A stretch of 6,270 nucleotides of DNA from a bacterium. Its GTDB lineage: Bacteria; Verrucomicrobiota; Verrucomicrobiae; JAJYAR01. A model generated the notes under the pieces. That model made no database searches, was not told where the DNA came from, and saw only the letters and a program-made list of their open reading frames with translations. This document shows positions 1 through 6,270 of this stretch, in pieces (the stretch's first letter is position 1; each line of letters begins with the position of its first letter). A program made the translations under genes and the position numbers. The stretch spans positions 1 through 6,270 of the forward strand of contig JAJYAR010000180.1 of NCBI GenBank assembly GCA_021779435.1, read 5' to 3'.

Positions 1-1
1 T

Positions 2-214
2 GCGGTCCGCGCGGTTGCCGGTGCCTGCGCGGCAAACCGGCTGGCGGTCGCGGTGCCCTGTCATCGGGTCGTCGCCACGAGTGGCGATCTCGCCGGGTAT
101 CGCTGGGGCGTGGCGCGCAAGCAGGCGCTGATCGAGCGTGAGCGGACCGGCGTGGCGCTCAGCGCATCGGCAGAAGATTCGTCAGGAACGCCTCGGCCGA
201 GGCGCGCCAGCTGA
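2..214 (+). CDS. ada: Ada-type O6-methylguanine-DNA methyltransferase, C-terminal fragment (5' end outside window)
   Basis: This is the last 70 codons of a suicide DNA-repair protein that moves the methyl group from O6-methylguanine (or O4-methylthymine) onto its own cysteine. The active-site motif PCHRVV is visible, with the acceptor Cys encoded at 59-61, followed by GYRWGVARKQALIERE. The GYRWG form is typical of the C-terminal domain of bifunctional Ada; stand-alone Ogt/MGMT proteins usually have GYxGG. The N-terminal AdaA and regulator domains would lie upstream and cannot be checked, so a one-domain protein remains possible. About 25 residues follow the usual end of the fold (after LIERE); they are rich in Ser, Arg and Pro and look non-conserved. 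The last 56 bp, including the TGA at 212-214, overlap the 3' end of the convergent glycosyltransferase gene. Family assignment is firm; Ada rather than Ogt is likely. Confidence 0.88.
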   Translation, partial: AVRAVAGACAANRLAVAVPCHRVVATSGDLAGYRWGVARKQALIERERTGVALSASAEDSSGTPRPRRAS

Positions 215-1190
215 AGCGCTCGGCATGGCGCCGGCAAGCGGCGCGGTCCGCCGCCAGCGCGGCGATCGCGGCGACGGCGAGATCGTCGGCCAGCGCGCCG
301 ATGCAGCCCTCGGCGCCGGCGAGCACGTCCTTCGGCCCCGTCACCGGATAGGCGGCGACGGGTGTGCCGCAGGCCAGCGCCTCGATGAGAACCAAGCCGA
401 ACGTGTCGGTGCGCGACGGGAACACCAGCGCATCGGCCCCGGCATAGGCGCGCGCGAGCGCGGGGCCGTGGCGCGCGCCGAGAAAGTGGACGCTCGGATA
501 GCGCGCGGCCAACGCGACGCGTTGTGGTCCATCGCCGATGACGACCTTCGAGCCAGGCAGGTCGAGTGCAAGGAACGCCTCGATGTTCTTCTCCACGGCG
601 ACCCGGCCGACATAGAGGAAAACCGGGCGTGGGAGCGGCCACGCCTCCGCGGGATCGGGCGTGAACAGCGCGAGATCCACCCCGCGCGACCACGAAAGCA
701 GCCGGTTGAAGCCGCGCGCGGCGAGCTCCGCGCGCAGACTCTCCGTCGCCACCATCGTCCCGGCGCTGCCGCCGTGGAAACGGCGCAGCCACGCATAGAG
801 CGGGCCAGGCGGAAAGCGCGTGCGAACTTGGATATATTCGGGAAAGCGGGTGTGAAACGCGGTGGTATACGCGAACCCGCGCCGGCGCGCCCAGCGCGAG
901 GCCGCCCATCCAAGCGGGCCTTCCGTGGCGATGTGCAGCGCATCGGGCGCGAAGGTTTCGATCATGCGTGCGAGACGGCGCCCAGGCGCCAGAGACAATC
1001 TTATGTCCGGATAGGTCGGGCAGGGCAGCGTGCGGAACCGATCCGGCCCGATCACCTCGACCTCGTGCCCGAGGCTGTCGAGCTCCGATGCCAACGCCGC
1101 GAGTGTGCGGACGACGCCGTTGACCTGCGGTGCCCAGGCATCGGTCACGATGAGCACACGCGCGCCCGTCGCCGCCGGAAGCGATAGCAT
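159..1190 (-). CDS. GT4-family glycosyltransferase, probable diacylglycerol (lipid) glycosyltransferase
   Basis: A 343-residue GT-B retaining glycosyltransferase of family GT4, probably a cytoplasmic, membrane-surface enzyme that moves a sugar from a nucleotide-sugar donor. The N-terminal acceptor domain starts VLIVTDAWAPQVNGVVRTL (residues 12-30, with the glycine loop at N24-G25). The C-terminal donor domain has YVGRVAVEKN (R196 and K201, expected to contact the donor phosphates) and SRTDTFGLVLIEALACG, which carries the E-x7-E motif as D262/E270. Asp at the first position is, as I recall, common in this alphaproteobacterial subgroup. Overall it resembles MgtA/SqdX-type lipid glycosyltransferases. 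It begins with ATG 10 bp after the metallophosphoesterase stop, so the two are almost certainly co-transcribed. By analogy with plcP-agt pairs, the acceptor is inferred to be diacylglycerol. The donor sugar (glucose, galactose or glucuronate) cannot be read from sequence, and mannosyl transfer in polysaccharide synthesis is an alternative. Its 3' end overlaps ada. Confidence 0.85.
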   Translation of the reverse strand: MLSLPAATGARVLIVTDAWAPQVNGVVRTLAALASELDSLGHEVEVIGPDRFRTLPCPTYPDIRLSLAPGRRLARMIETFAPDALHIATEGPLGWAASRWARRRGFAYTTAFHTRFPEYIQVRTRFPPGPLYAWLRRFHGGSAGTMVATESLRAELAARGFNRLLSWSRGVDLALFTPDPAEAWPLPRPVFLYVGRVAVEKNIEAFLALDLPGSKVVIGDGPQRVALAARYPSVHFLGARHGPALARAYAGADALVFPSRTDTFGLVLIEALACGTPVAAYPVTGPKDVLAGAEGCIGALADDLAVAAIAALAADRAACRRHAERFSWRASAEAFLTNLLPMR

Positions 1191-1200
1191 GTGCGATCCG

Positions 1201-2010
1201 TCAGGCAGCTTCGGTGATCCGCGTTGCCCGGCGGGAATAGAAGGAAAGATTGGCCATGGCCGTCCAGTCGATCAGCTCGAGCCTGCCATCGTGGTGTTCG
1301 ACCAGCGCGGTGCAGCTTTCGACCCAGTCGCCGCTGTTGATGTAGAGTACGCCATCGACCTCGCGCATTTCGGCGTGGTGGATGTGGCCGCAGACGACGC
1401 CATCGAAACCTCGGCGACGGGCCTCCGCGGCAAGCGCGGATTCGAACCGGTCGATCGCCTTGACCGCCTCTTTCACCCGCCGCTTGAGCCACACGGAGAT
1501 CGACCAGTACGGGTAGCCGAGCCGTCGGCGGGCAAGATTGAGCCACCGATTGACCACGAGGGCCGCGACATAGGCGCCATCGCCGAGGACGGCGAGGAAG
1601 CGGGCATAGCGCACGACATGGTCGAATTCGTCGCCGTGCAGGACCAGCAGGCGCTGCCCGTCCGCCGTGACATGCGCGGCCTCGGCTGCCATGCGGATGC
1701 CGGCAACCTCCAGCCCATGATGGAGCCAGGCGCGGAATGCCTCGTCGTGATTGCCCGGAACATAGGTGATGTCGGTGCCATTGCGCGCATGCCGCAGCAC
1801 CAGCCTGAGCACCTCGTCGTGCATTCCGTCCCAGTACCAGGATTTCCGCAGGCGCCAGCCATCGATGATATCGCCAACGAGGTAGAGCTGCTGGCAACTC
1901 ATGCGGCGCAGGAAATCGGCGAGGAAGTCGCAGCGGGCGCCGCGGGTGCCGAGATGGGTGTCAGAGATGAAGACGCTGCGATAGCTGGTCCGCGAGACCG
2001 GCGCGTTCAT
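1201..2010 (-). CDS. plcP: PlcP-like calcineurin-type metallophosphoesterase (often annotated as UDP-2,3-diacylglucosamine diphosphatase)
   Basis: A 269-residue binuclear-metal phosphoesterase. Metal-binding motifs appear in order: ISDTHLG (D17, H19), GDIIDGW (D47, D50), GNHDE (N87, H88), LHGDEFD (H125) and GHIHH (H209, H211). The family signature WRLRKSWYW follows the second motif. Residues 155-184 are rich in Arg, Lys and aromatics (for example YPYWSISVWLKRR), which suits binding at the membrane surface; there is no signal peptide. Sequence searches tend to label this family LpxH, but E. coli LpxH has GNRDF instead of GNHDE, and most alphaproteobacteria use LpxI at that lipid A step. The closest characterised relative I recognise is Sinorhizobium meliloti PlcP (SMc00171), a phospholipase C that converts phosphatidylcholine to diacylglycerol during phosphate limitation. 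The start is a firm ATG preceded by GGAGAGG (2013-2019). The glycosyltransferase follows 10 bp downstream. The enzyme family is near certain; substrate phospholipid is inferred. Confidence 0.85.
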   Translation of the reverse strand: MNAPVSRTSYRSVFISDTHLGTRGARCDFLADFLRRMSCQQLYLVGDIIDGWRLRKSWYWDGMHDEVLRLVLRHARNGTDITYVPGNHDEAFRAWLHHGLEVAGIRMAAEAAHVTADGQRLLVLHGDEFDHVVRYARFLAVLGDGAYVAALVVNRWLNLARRRLGYPYWSISVWLKRRVKEAVKAIDRFESALAAEARRRGFDGVVCGHIHHAEMREVDGVLYINSGDWVESCTALVEHHDGRLELIDWTAMANLSFYSRRATRITEAA

Positions 2011-2075
2011 GACCTCTCCGCTGGCCCTGCCGCGCCCGAAGCGAATCGCGCGCGGTTGGTTGCGTTGCGGCCCTG

Positions 2076-2104
2076 CTCTTACGCTGTCGGCGCGACCCTG
2101 TCAG
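2076..2104 (-). promoter_or_regulatory. Possible sigma-70 promoter of the plcP-glycosyltransferase pair
   Basis: On the minus strand, CTGACA (2104-2099, five of six matches to TTGACA) and TAAGAG (2081-2076, only three of six matches to TATAAT) are separated by exactly 17 bp. Initiation would fall near 2069, giving a leader of about 60 nt before the plcP ATG. The -35 box lies inside a CTGACAG element that recurs, as CCGACAG, 14 bp further on. A weak -10 with a partly embedded repeat would suit an activator-dependent promoter, but this is inferred from position and a loose consensus match in GC-rich DNA. Confidence 0.3.
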
Positions 2105-2116
2105 AGAAGATTGCGT

Positions 2117-2131
2117 GACGGACGGTCCGTC
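2117..2131 (-). terminator. Short GC hairpin after the SDR gene, possible weak terminator
   Basis: A perfect 6-bp inverted repeat (GACGGA / TCCGTC) with a 3-nt loop begins 12 nt after the SDR stop codon. The following minus-strand sequence, ACGCAATCTTCTC, is pyrimidine-rich but has no real T tract, and the stem is short. It could attenuate read-through from the SDR operon into plcP, or it may be chance. Its position between the two gene groups is the main argument for it. Confidence 0.22.
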
Positions 2132-2143
2132 GTGTGCGCGCGG

Positions 2144-2893
2144 TCAGTAGGTGGCGCGACCGCCGGACAGGTCGAACACCGCGCCCGTGGAGAAGCTGCA
2201 TTCGCGGCTGGCGAGCCAGGCGACCATGGCCGCGATCTCCTCGACCTCGCCAAACCTGCCGAGGGGGATTTTCGACAGCATGAAATCGATGTGGGCCTGG
2301 GTCATCTGCTCGAAGATAGCGGTACGGACCGCAGCAGGCGTCACGCAATTGACACGAATGCCCGTCTTGGCGAGCTCCTTGCCGAGCGACTTGGTCAGCC
2401 CGATCACCGCCGCCTTGGACGCCGAGTAGGCCGCGGCATTCGGGTTGCCTTCCTTGCCCGCGATCGAGGCGATGTTGACGATGCGGCCATAATCATGCCG
2501 CTGCATGAGCGAAACGACGGCGCGGTTGCAGTGGAAGACACCGTGGAGATTGATGTCGATCACGCGGCGCCAGTCGGCGACGCTGTACTCCCATACCGCT
2601 GCATTCGGCCCGGAGATGCCAGCGCTGGCGACGAGAATGTCGACGCGGCCGAAATGGGCAAAGGCCGCGTCGGCCGCGCGGGCCACTGCCTCGGCGTCGG
2701 TCACGTCGAGGACCGTCGTCAGTGTCTCGCCGCCGAGGCGCGTGCGCGCGGCGTGCAGCCCCTCCGGGTTCGCGTCCCACACAGCGACGCGCGCGCCCTC
2801 CGCGGCGAGGCGCTCGGCGCATGCAAGGCCGATCCCGGAGGCGCCGCCGGTGATGATCGCGGTCTGCCCGGCGAAACGGTTGCTGTCGGTCAC
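2144..2893 (-). CDS. Classical short-chain dehydrogenase/reductase (SDR), probably NAD-dependent, substrate unknown
   Basis: A 249-residue Rossmann-fold oxidoreductase of normal classical-SDR length. It has the cofactor loop TGGASGIG (15-22) and Asp at the end of beta-2 (VAVWD40), which favours NAD(H) over NADP(H). The catalytic tetrad is N115 (DINLHG), S143 (NIASIAG), Y156 and K160 (YSASK). The usual NNAG turn is replaced by ASAG (89-92). The C-terminus ends TGAVFDLSGGRATY. The GTG start at 2893 is preferred: it follows a strong GGGAGGA ribosome site (2900-2906) at 6 nt and lies 22 bp past the lyase stop. An in-frame ATG at 2956 would add 21 non-conserved residues overlapping the lyase. Databases would probably call it FabG or 3-oxoacyl-ACP reductase. 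The KEGNPNAAAYSASKAAVIGLTKSLGKEL-type core, here at about 147-174, is one I associate with sugar-acid or polyol dehydrogenases of alpha- and betaproteobacteria. No substrate can be fixed from sequence. Confidence 0.9.
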   Translation of the reverse strand: MTDSNRFAGQTAIITGGASGIGLACAERLAAEGARVAVWDANPEGLHAARTRLGGETLTTVLDVTDAEAVARAADAAFAHFGRVDILVASAGISGPNAAVWEYSVADWRRVIDINLHGVFHCNRAVVSLMQRHDYGRIVNIASIAGKEGNPNAAAYSASKAAVIGLTKSLGKELAKTGIRVNCVTPAAVRTAIFEQMTQAHIDFMLSKIPLGRFGEVEEIAAMVAWLASRECSFSTGAVFDLSGGRATY

Positions 2894-2899
2894 CCTGTG

Positions 2900-2906
2900 T
2901 CCTCCC
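2900..2906 (-). promoter_or_regulatory. Ribosome binding site deciding the SDR start
   Basis: GGGAGGA on the minus strand lies 6 nt before the GTG at 2893 and downstream of the alternative ATG at 2956. This ribosome site, together with the SDR fold beginning a few residues later, supports the GTG start. Confidence 0.7.
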
Positions 2907-2915
2907 GTGGCTCGT

Positions 2916-4142
2916 TCAATCTTCGGCCCGCTCACCCGAGAGCAGCCGGACCGCATAGTGTTCGGCGAGCGAGGCGGTGATGGCGGTCCCGTGGGCCGCG
3001 TCGCGAGCCTCGATCATCAGCTCGAGTTCGGCCGATTGCACCGAAGGCGAGGCGAACAGCCGATGGTGCGAGACGTCGATGATGTTGCCGCCGGCATTGC
3101 CGATGCGACCGGCGATATCGGCGAGCACACCGGGGCGGTCGGGGATCTCCATGCGCAGCCGCAACAGCCGCCCGTCGCGCAGAAGATTGCGCAGCAGCAC
3201 GTTTGCGAGAATGCGCGCATCGATATTGCCGCCGCGGATCGGGATGCCCACCCGTTTGCCGGCGAAGCGGCCGGGATAGGCGAGCAGGCCCGCGAGCGCC
3301 GCCGCGCCGGCTCCCTCCGCCACCAGTTTCGCACCTTCGACCAGCAGCGCGATCGCCTGCTCGACCGCGCGTTCGGGCACGACGAGAACCTCGGCGCCGT
3401 GGGCGCGGACCACGGCAAGCGGGGCTTCACCGATATCGCGCACGGCAATGCCCTCCGCGATCGTCGGCCCGCCGACCGTGACGGGCTGGCCGGCAAGCCG
3501 CTGGGCCATCGCCGCATAGGCGGCGACCTCGACCCCGACGACCTCGACACCGGGATGGGCCTCGGCGGCAGCCAGGCAGCCGGCGAACAGGCCGCCGCCG
3601 CCGACCGGGACCAGCACTACGTCGAGCCCGGGCGCATCTTCCAGCAGTTCGAGCGCCAGCGTGCCCTGTCCGGCCATAACCTGCGGATCGTCATAGGGAT
3701 GGACGAAGACCATGCCGCGCTCGGCCGCCAGGCGGATGGCGTGCGCGGCCGCTTCCGCCAAGGTCTCGCCATGCAGCACCACCTCCGCCCCCCATGACGC
3801 GGTGCGGGTGACTTTCGTTGCCGGGGTGAAGCGCGGCATGACGATGATGGCGGCAATGCCGTTGAGCCCGGCATGACGGGCCACCGCCTGGGCGTGGTTG
3901 CCGGCGGACATGGCAACGACGCCGGCGGCGCGCTCGGCCGCGGTCAGCAGCGCCAGGCGATTAGCCGCGCCGCGCTCCTTGAAGGCCCCGGTCGCCTGGA
4001 GATTATCGAGCTTGAGCACGACGTCGGCGCCGCTGGCGCGCGAGACCGAAGGACTGGGCAGCGACGGGGTCCGCAGCACGCTGCCGGCGATGCGGGAAGC
4101 GGCGGCCTGGACGTCCGCCAGCGTGATCACCGGCCCGCTCAA
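2916..4142 (-). CDS. ilvA: Threonine ammonia-lyase (threonine dehydratase), PLP-dependent with one C-terminal ACT domain
   Basis: A 408-residue fold-type II PLP enzyme predicted to deaminate L-threonine to 2-oxobutyrate and ammonia, the entry step to isoleucine; L-serine is a common second substrate. The PLP lysine is K55 in TGAFKERGA (family usually TGSFKERGA). The substrate loop is [10 protein letters not shown] (about 79-88) and the phosphate-binding glycine loop is VGGGG. A single ACT domain occupies roughly residues 325-400 ([20 protein letters not shown] onward), the arrangement of the about 400-residue form rather than the about 510-residue E. coli IlvA with two ACT-like modules. Position 303 is Arg (IRGGNID), where the family normally has Ser or Cys against the PLP pyridine nitrogen. 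The first codon is TTG, overlapping the greA stop; an alternative GTG at 4130 would drop four residues, and neither has a strong ribosome site. Related amino-acid lyases such as hydroxyaspartate ammonia-lyase are a less likely alternative given the ACT domain. Confidence 0.9.
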   Translation of the reverse strand: MSGPVITLADVQAAASRIAGSVLRTPSLPSPSVSRASGADVVLKLDNLQATGAFKERGAANRLALLTAAERAAGVVAMSAGNHAQAVARHAGLNGIAAIIVMPRFTPATKVTRTASWGAEVVLHGETLAEAAAHAIRLAAERGMVFVHPYDDPQVMAGQGTLALELLEDAPGLDVVLVPVGGGGLFAGCLAAAEAHPGVEVVGVEVAAYAAMAQRLAGQPVTVGGPTIAEGIAVRDIGEAPLAVVRAHGAEVLVVPERAVEQAIALLVEGAKLVAEGAGAAALAGLLAYPGRFAGKRVGIPIRGGNIDARILANVLLRNLLRDGRLLRLRMEIPDRPGVLADIAGRIGNAGGNIIDVSHHRLFASPSVQSAELELMIEARDAAHGTAITASLAEHYAVRLLSGERAED

Positions 4143-4612
4143 GAATAGCGGACGCTGAGAATCTCGTAGACCCGATCCCCACCAGGGGCCGGCACCGAGA
4201 CGGTGTCGCCCGGTCGCTTGCCGATCAGCGCCTTGGCCAGCGGCGAAGACACGGACAGCCGCCCGGACTTGATGTCCGCCTCGTGCACGCCGACGATCTG
4301 GTAGGTCGATTCCTTCTCGGTTTCCTCGTCGAGGAGTGCCACGACGGCGCCGAATTTCACATGCTCGCCGGACAGCAGCGAGGGATCGATAACCTCGGCG
4401 GCTGAAACGATTTCCTCGAGCTCGCCGATCCGCCCCTCGATGAAGGATTGCCGCTCGCGCGCGGCGTGGTATTCCGCGTTCTCGCTGAGATCGCCATGGC
4501 CGCGCGCCTCGGCGATGGCACGGATGACCGCCGGCCGCTCACTGCTCTTGAGGCGGCGAAGCTCATCCTCCAGCCGCTGCAGACCCTGGGCGGTCATGGG
4601 GAATTTCTGCAC
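4139..4612 (-). CDS. greA: Transcription elongation factor GreA
   Basis: A 157-residue protein, the normal GreA length. It enters the RNA polymerase secondary channel and stimulates cleavage of backtracked transcripts so stalled polymerase can restart. Residues 1-75 form the antiparallel coiled coil. Its tip motif [14 protein letters not shown] carries the acidic pair D41 and E44, which hold the catalytic Mg2+ at the polymerase active site. The C-terminal FKBP-like domain (about 80-157) contains [23 protein letters not shown] and [16 protein letters not shown]. The start MQKFPMT is a GTG at 4612 and lines up with E. coli GreA (MQAIPMT); GAGG at 4621-4624 serves as the ribosome site. It follows carB by 77 bp, an adjacency common in alphaproteobacteria. 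Its TGA (4141-4139) overlaps the TTG start of the threonine lyase, so those two are probably translationally coupled. Confidence 0.97.
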   Translation of the reverse strand: MQKFPMTAQGLQRLEDELRRLKSSERPAVIRAIAEARGHGDLSENAEYHAARERQSFIEGRIGELEEIVSAAEVIDPSLLSGEHVKFGAVVALLDEETEKESTYQIVGVHEADIKSGRLSVSSPLAKALIGKRPGDTVSVPAPGGDRVYEILSVRYS

Positions 4613-4658
4613 GGCGCGGCCCTCGTTTCCTGGACTGGATGCAACGCATCGCCCCCGG

Positions 4659-4676
4659 GACCGGGCAAGACCGGGC
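4659..4676. repeat. Short tandem direct repeat in the carB-greA gap
   Basis: GACCGGGC occurs twice (4659-4666 and 4669-4676), separated by AA, giving a 10-bp period in the 77-bp carB-greA gap. On the minus strand the same stretch can form an imperfect stem (GGGCCCGG with CCGGTCCC, one mismatch, 6-nt loop) with no T tract. It is probably just GC-rich spacer DNA; a role in transcript processing or greA control is speculation. Confidence 0.3.
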
Positions 4677-4689
4677 CCCGCGGCAGCGA

Positions 4690-6270
4690 TCAGAACGGTC
4701 GATGAAAATACGCCTGCAACGGGGCTACTTCAAGCGTCCCGGCCCGCAACGCGGCGATGGCGTGCACCGCCGCCCGGGCGCCGGCCAGCGTGGTGAAATG
4801 TGGCACCCCATGGGTCAGTGCGGTTCGACGGATGGCGAAGCTGTCCGCGACCGACTGCGCGCCCGAGGCCGTGTTGATCACGAGCTGCACCTCTCCCGAC
4901 AGGATGGCATCCACGCAGTGCGGCCGTCCTTCGAGAACCTTGTTGATCACCCGAACGGTGAGCCCGGCCTCCGCCAGCCGCGCCGCCGTGCCACGGGTGG
5001 CCAGGACGGCGAAGCCCATCTCCAGCAGCCGACGCGCGAGCCCGACCAACGCCCGCTTGTCGGCATCCTTGACCGAGAGGAACGCCGTGCCCGATTGTGG
5101 CAAGCGGACCCCGGCGCCAAGCTGAGCCTTGGCGAAGGCCCGTTCGAAGCTCGCATCCAGGCCCATGACCTCGCCCGTCGATTTCATCTCGGGACCGAGC
5201 AGCACATCGACATTGGGAAAGCGCGCGAACGGGAACACGGCCTCCTTCACCGCGACATGCGGCGCGACGGCCTGATCGTCCGGCGCCAACGCGGCGAGTT
5301 CGGCGCCGGCCATCACCAGCGCACCGATCTTGGCCACAGGCGTGCCGGTCGCCTTGGCCACGAACGGCACGGTGCGCGACGCACGCGGATTGACCTCCAG
5401 CACATAGATGGCATCGCCCTGGATCGCGTACTGGACGTTCATCAGCCCGACGACGCCGAGCCCCTTGGCCAGCGCCTCGGTCTCCGACTTGAGTTCCGTA
5501 ACCACCGAGGGCGGCAGGGAATAGGGCGGCAGAGCGCAGGCGGAGTCGCCCGAATGGATGCCGGCCTCCTCGATGTGCTCCATCACCCCGGCGACGTAGA
5601 CGCTGCGCCCGTCGGCGATGCAGTCGACGTCGACCTCGATGGCATCCGCGAGGTAGCGGTCGATCAGCACCGGATTGTCACCCGAGACCTGTACTGCCTC
5701 GCGCATGTAGCGGGCGAGCCCGGCGCGGTCATGGACGATCTCCATCGCGCGCCCGCCGAGGACGTAGCTCGGCCGGATGACCACAGGGAAGCCGATTCGT
5801 TCGGCAACCGTCTCCGCCTCGGCCAGGGAGCGCGCGACGCCGTTCTCCGGCTGCAGCAGGCCAAGCCGGCGGAGCAGCAGCTGAAACCGCTCGCGATCCT
5901 CCGCAATGTCGATCGCTTCGGCCGAGGTGCCGAGGATCGGGATGTTTTCGCGCGCCAGCGCCTGCGAGAGCTTGAGCGGTGTCTGGCCGCCATATTGAAC
6001 GATGCAGCCGAGCAGCGTGCCGCGCTCCTGCTCCCGGCGGATCAGCGCGATCACATCTTCGGCGGTCAGCGGCTCGAAGTAGAGGCGATCAGAGGTGTCG
6101 TAGTCCGTGCTTACCGTTTCCGGGTTGCAATTGACCATGATCGTCTCGAAGCCAGCTTCGCGCAGGGCATACGCGGCATGCACGCAGCAATAGTCGAATT
6201 CGATGCCCTGTCCGATGCGATTCGGGCCACCACCCAGAATGACCACCTTGCGCCGCTCTGTGGGTGCGGC
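4690..6270 (-). CDS. carB: Carbamoyl-phosphate synthase large subunit, C-terminal half (5' end outside window)
   Basis: The last 526 residues of CarB, whose full length is about 1070-1100. The frame is open to the right window edge, so the GTG at 6246 is internal Val. The enzyme makes carbamoyl phosphate from bicarbonate, two ATP and ammonia supplied by CarA, feeding pyrimidine and arginine synthesis. This half holds the second synthetase unit. Its pre-ATP-grasp segment begins [19 protein letters not shown] and includes [10 protein letters not shown]; the ATP-grasp domain carries [16 protein letters not shown] and the metal-site motif [14 protein letters not shown]. It phosphorylates carbamate. 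The final 130 or so residues (about 5091-4693) are the MGS-like allosteric domain: [28 protein letters not shown] and [12 protein letters not shown]. In E. coli this domain binds UMP and ornithine; the Lys, Thr and Asn residues of the UMP site appear kept, but the second Thr of NTTSG is Ala here. The stop TGA is at 4692-4690. Confidence 0.98.
   Translation of the reverse strand, partial: AAPTERRKVVILGGGPNRIGQGIEFDYCCVHAAYALREAGFETIMVNCNPETVSTDYDTSDRLYFEPLTAEDVIALIRREQERGTLLGCIVQYGGQTPLKLSQALARENIPILGTSAEAIDIAEDRERFQLLLRRLGLLQPENGVARSLAEAETVAERIGFPVVIRPSYVLGGRAMEIVHDRAGLARYMREAVQVSGDNPVLIDRYLADAIEVDVDCIADGRSVYVAGVMEHIEEAGIHSGDSACALPPYSLPPSVVTELKSETEALAKGLGVVGLMNVQYAIQGDAIYVLEVNPRASRTVPFVAKATGTPVAKIGALVMAGAELAALAPDDQAVAPHVAVKEAVFPFARFPNVDVLLGPEMKSTGEVMGLDASFERAFAKAQLGAGVRLPQSGTAFLSVKDADKRALVGLARRLLEMGFAVLATRGTAARLAEAGLTVRVINKVLEGRPHCVDAILSGEVQLVINTASGAQSVADSFAIRRTALTHGVPHFTTLAGARAAVHAIAALRAGTLEVAPLQAYFHRPF

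Noticed and set aside
155..165. GCGCT-C-AGCGC palindrome at the glycosyltransferase stop as a bidirectional terminator
   Set aside because: Five-bp arms with a one-base centre cannot form a useful hairpin, and there is no T tract on either strand.
138..1187. Long plus-strand open frame (349 codons) opposite the glycosyltransferase
   Set aside because: It is a GC-driven shadow: Arg/Ala/Gly-rich with no domain, while the opposite strand encodes a clear GT4 enzyme.
1201..2010. LpxH (lipid A pathway) as the function of the metallophosphoesterase
   Set aside because: GNHDE instead of GNRDF, the WRLRKSWYW signature, no lpx neighbours and pairing with a GT4 enzyme all favour PlcP.
2084..2104. Canonical Pho box upstream of plcP
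   Set aside because: Half-sites are 14 bp apart instead of 11, point away from plcP and only partly match; kept as a low-interest finding and not annotated as a PhoB site.
1030..2118. Plus-strand open frame (362 codons) opposite the metallophosphoesterase
   Set aside because: No recognisable motif, spans two real genes and the intergenic leader, and the minus strand has all metallophosphoesterase motifs.
2894..2956. Upstream ATG at 2956 as the SDR start
   Set aside because: It adds 21 unconserved residues overlapping the lyase gene, and the strong GGGAGGA site lies downstream of it, in front of the GTG at 2893.
2505..3797. Plus-strand open frame (430 codons) across the SDR and threonine lyase
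   Set aside because: Longer than the real lyase ORF but low-complexity and without family features; the minus-strand reading has full PLP, ACT and SDR motifs.
1..6270. Mobile element, defence system, CRISPR array or RNA gene
   Set aside because: No transposase, terminal repeats, spaced repeats, tRNA-like folds or composition shift were seen; every gene belongs to a common chromosomal family.

Overview
This is a GC-rich window of ordinary bacterial chromosome with almost no non-coding DNA, most likely from an alphaproteobacterium. Three things point there: the carB-greA adjacency; a metallophosphoesterase of the PlcP type (usually auto-annotated as an LpxH-like UDP-2,3-diacylglucosamine diphosphatase) next to a GT4 glycosyltransferase; and the codon usage, with G or C at most third positions. 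The order within the class cannot be fixed from the sequence.

Layout. Five complete genes and one partial gene read on the minus strand. From the right edge leftwards they are carB (its C-terminal half), greA, a threonine ammonia-lyase with an ACT domain, an SDR oxidoreductase, a PlcP-like metallophosphoesterase and a GT4 glycosyltransferase. One partial gene reads on the plus strand at the left edge: the C-terminal end of an Ada-type O6-methylguanine-DNA methyltransferase. It converges on the glycosyltransferase and overlaps its 3' end by 56 bp.

Two transcription groups are likely. The first is carB, greA, threonine ammonia-lyase and SDR. It has a 77-bp gap after carB, a 3-bp overlap between the greA and lyase reading frames, and 22 bp between the lyase and the SDR. 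The second is the metallophosphoesterase and glycosyltransferase, 10 bp apart and preceded by a 133-bp leader. That leader holds a possible sigma-70 promoter, a short GC hairpin and two CTGTC half-sites. No stretch of 300 bp lacks a gene. There are no RNA genes, mobile elements or CRISPR arrays.

Functional reading. The right side is housekeeping metabolism: carbamoyl phosphate for pyrimidines and arginine, transcript-cleavage factor GreA, and threonine to 2-oxobutyrate. The left pair is the most interesting part. The same gene pair in other alphaproteobacteria removes phospholipid headgroups and glycosylates the resulting diacylglycerol during phosphate starvation, so lipid remodelling is a better prediction than lipid A synthesis. 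I found no clearly undescribed system. The points worth a second look are this lipid cassette and its promoter, an arginine at the usual Ser/Cys cofactor position of the threonine lyase, and the run-on tail of the Ada protein.
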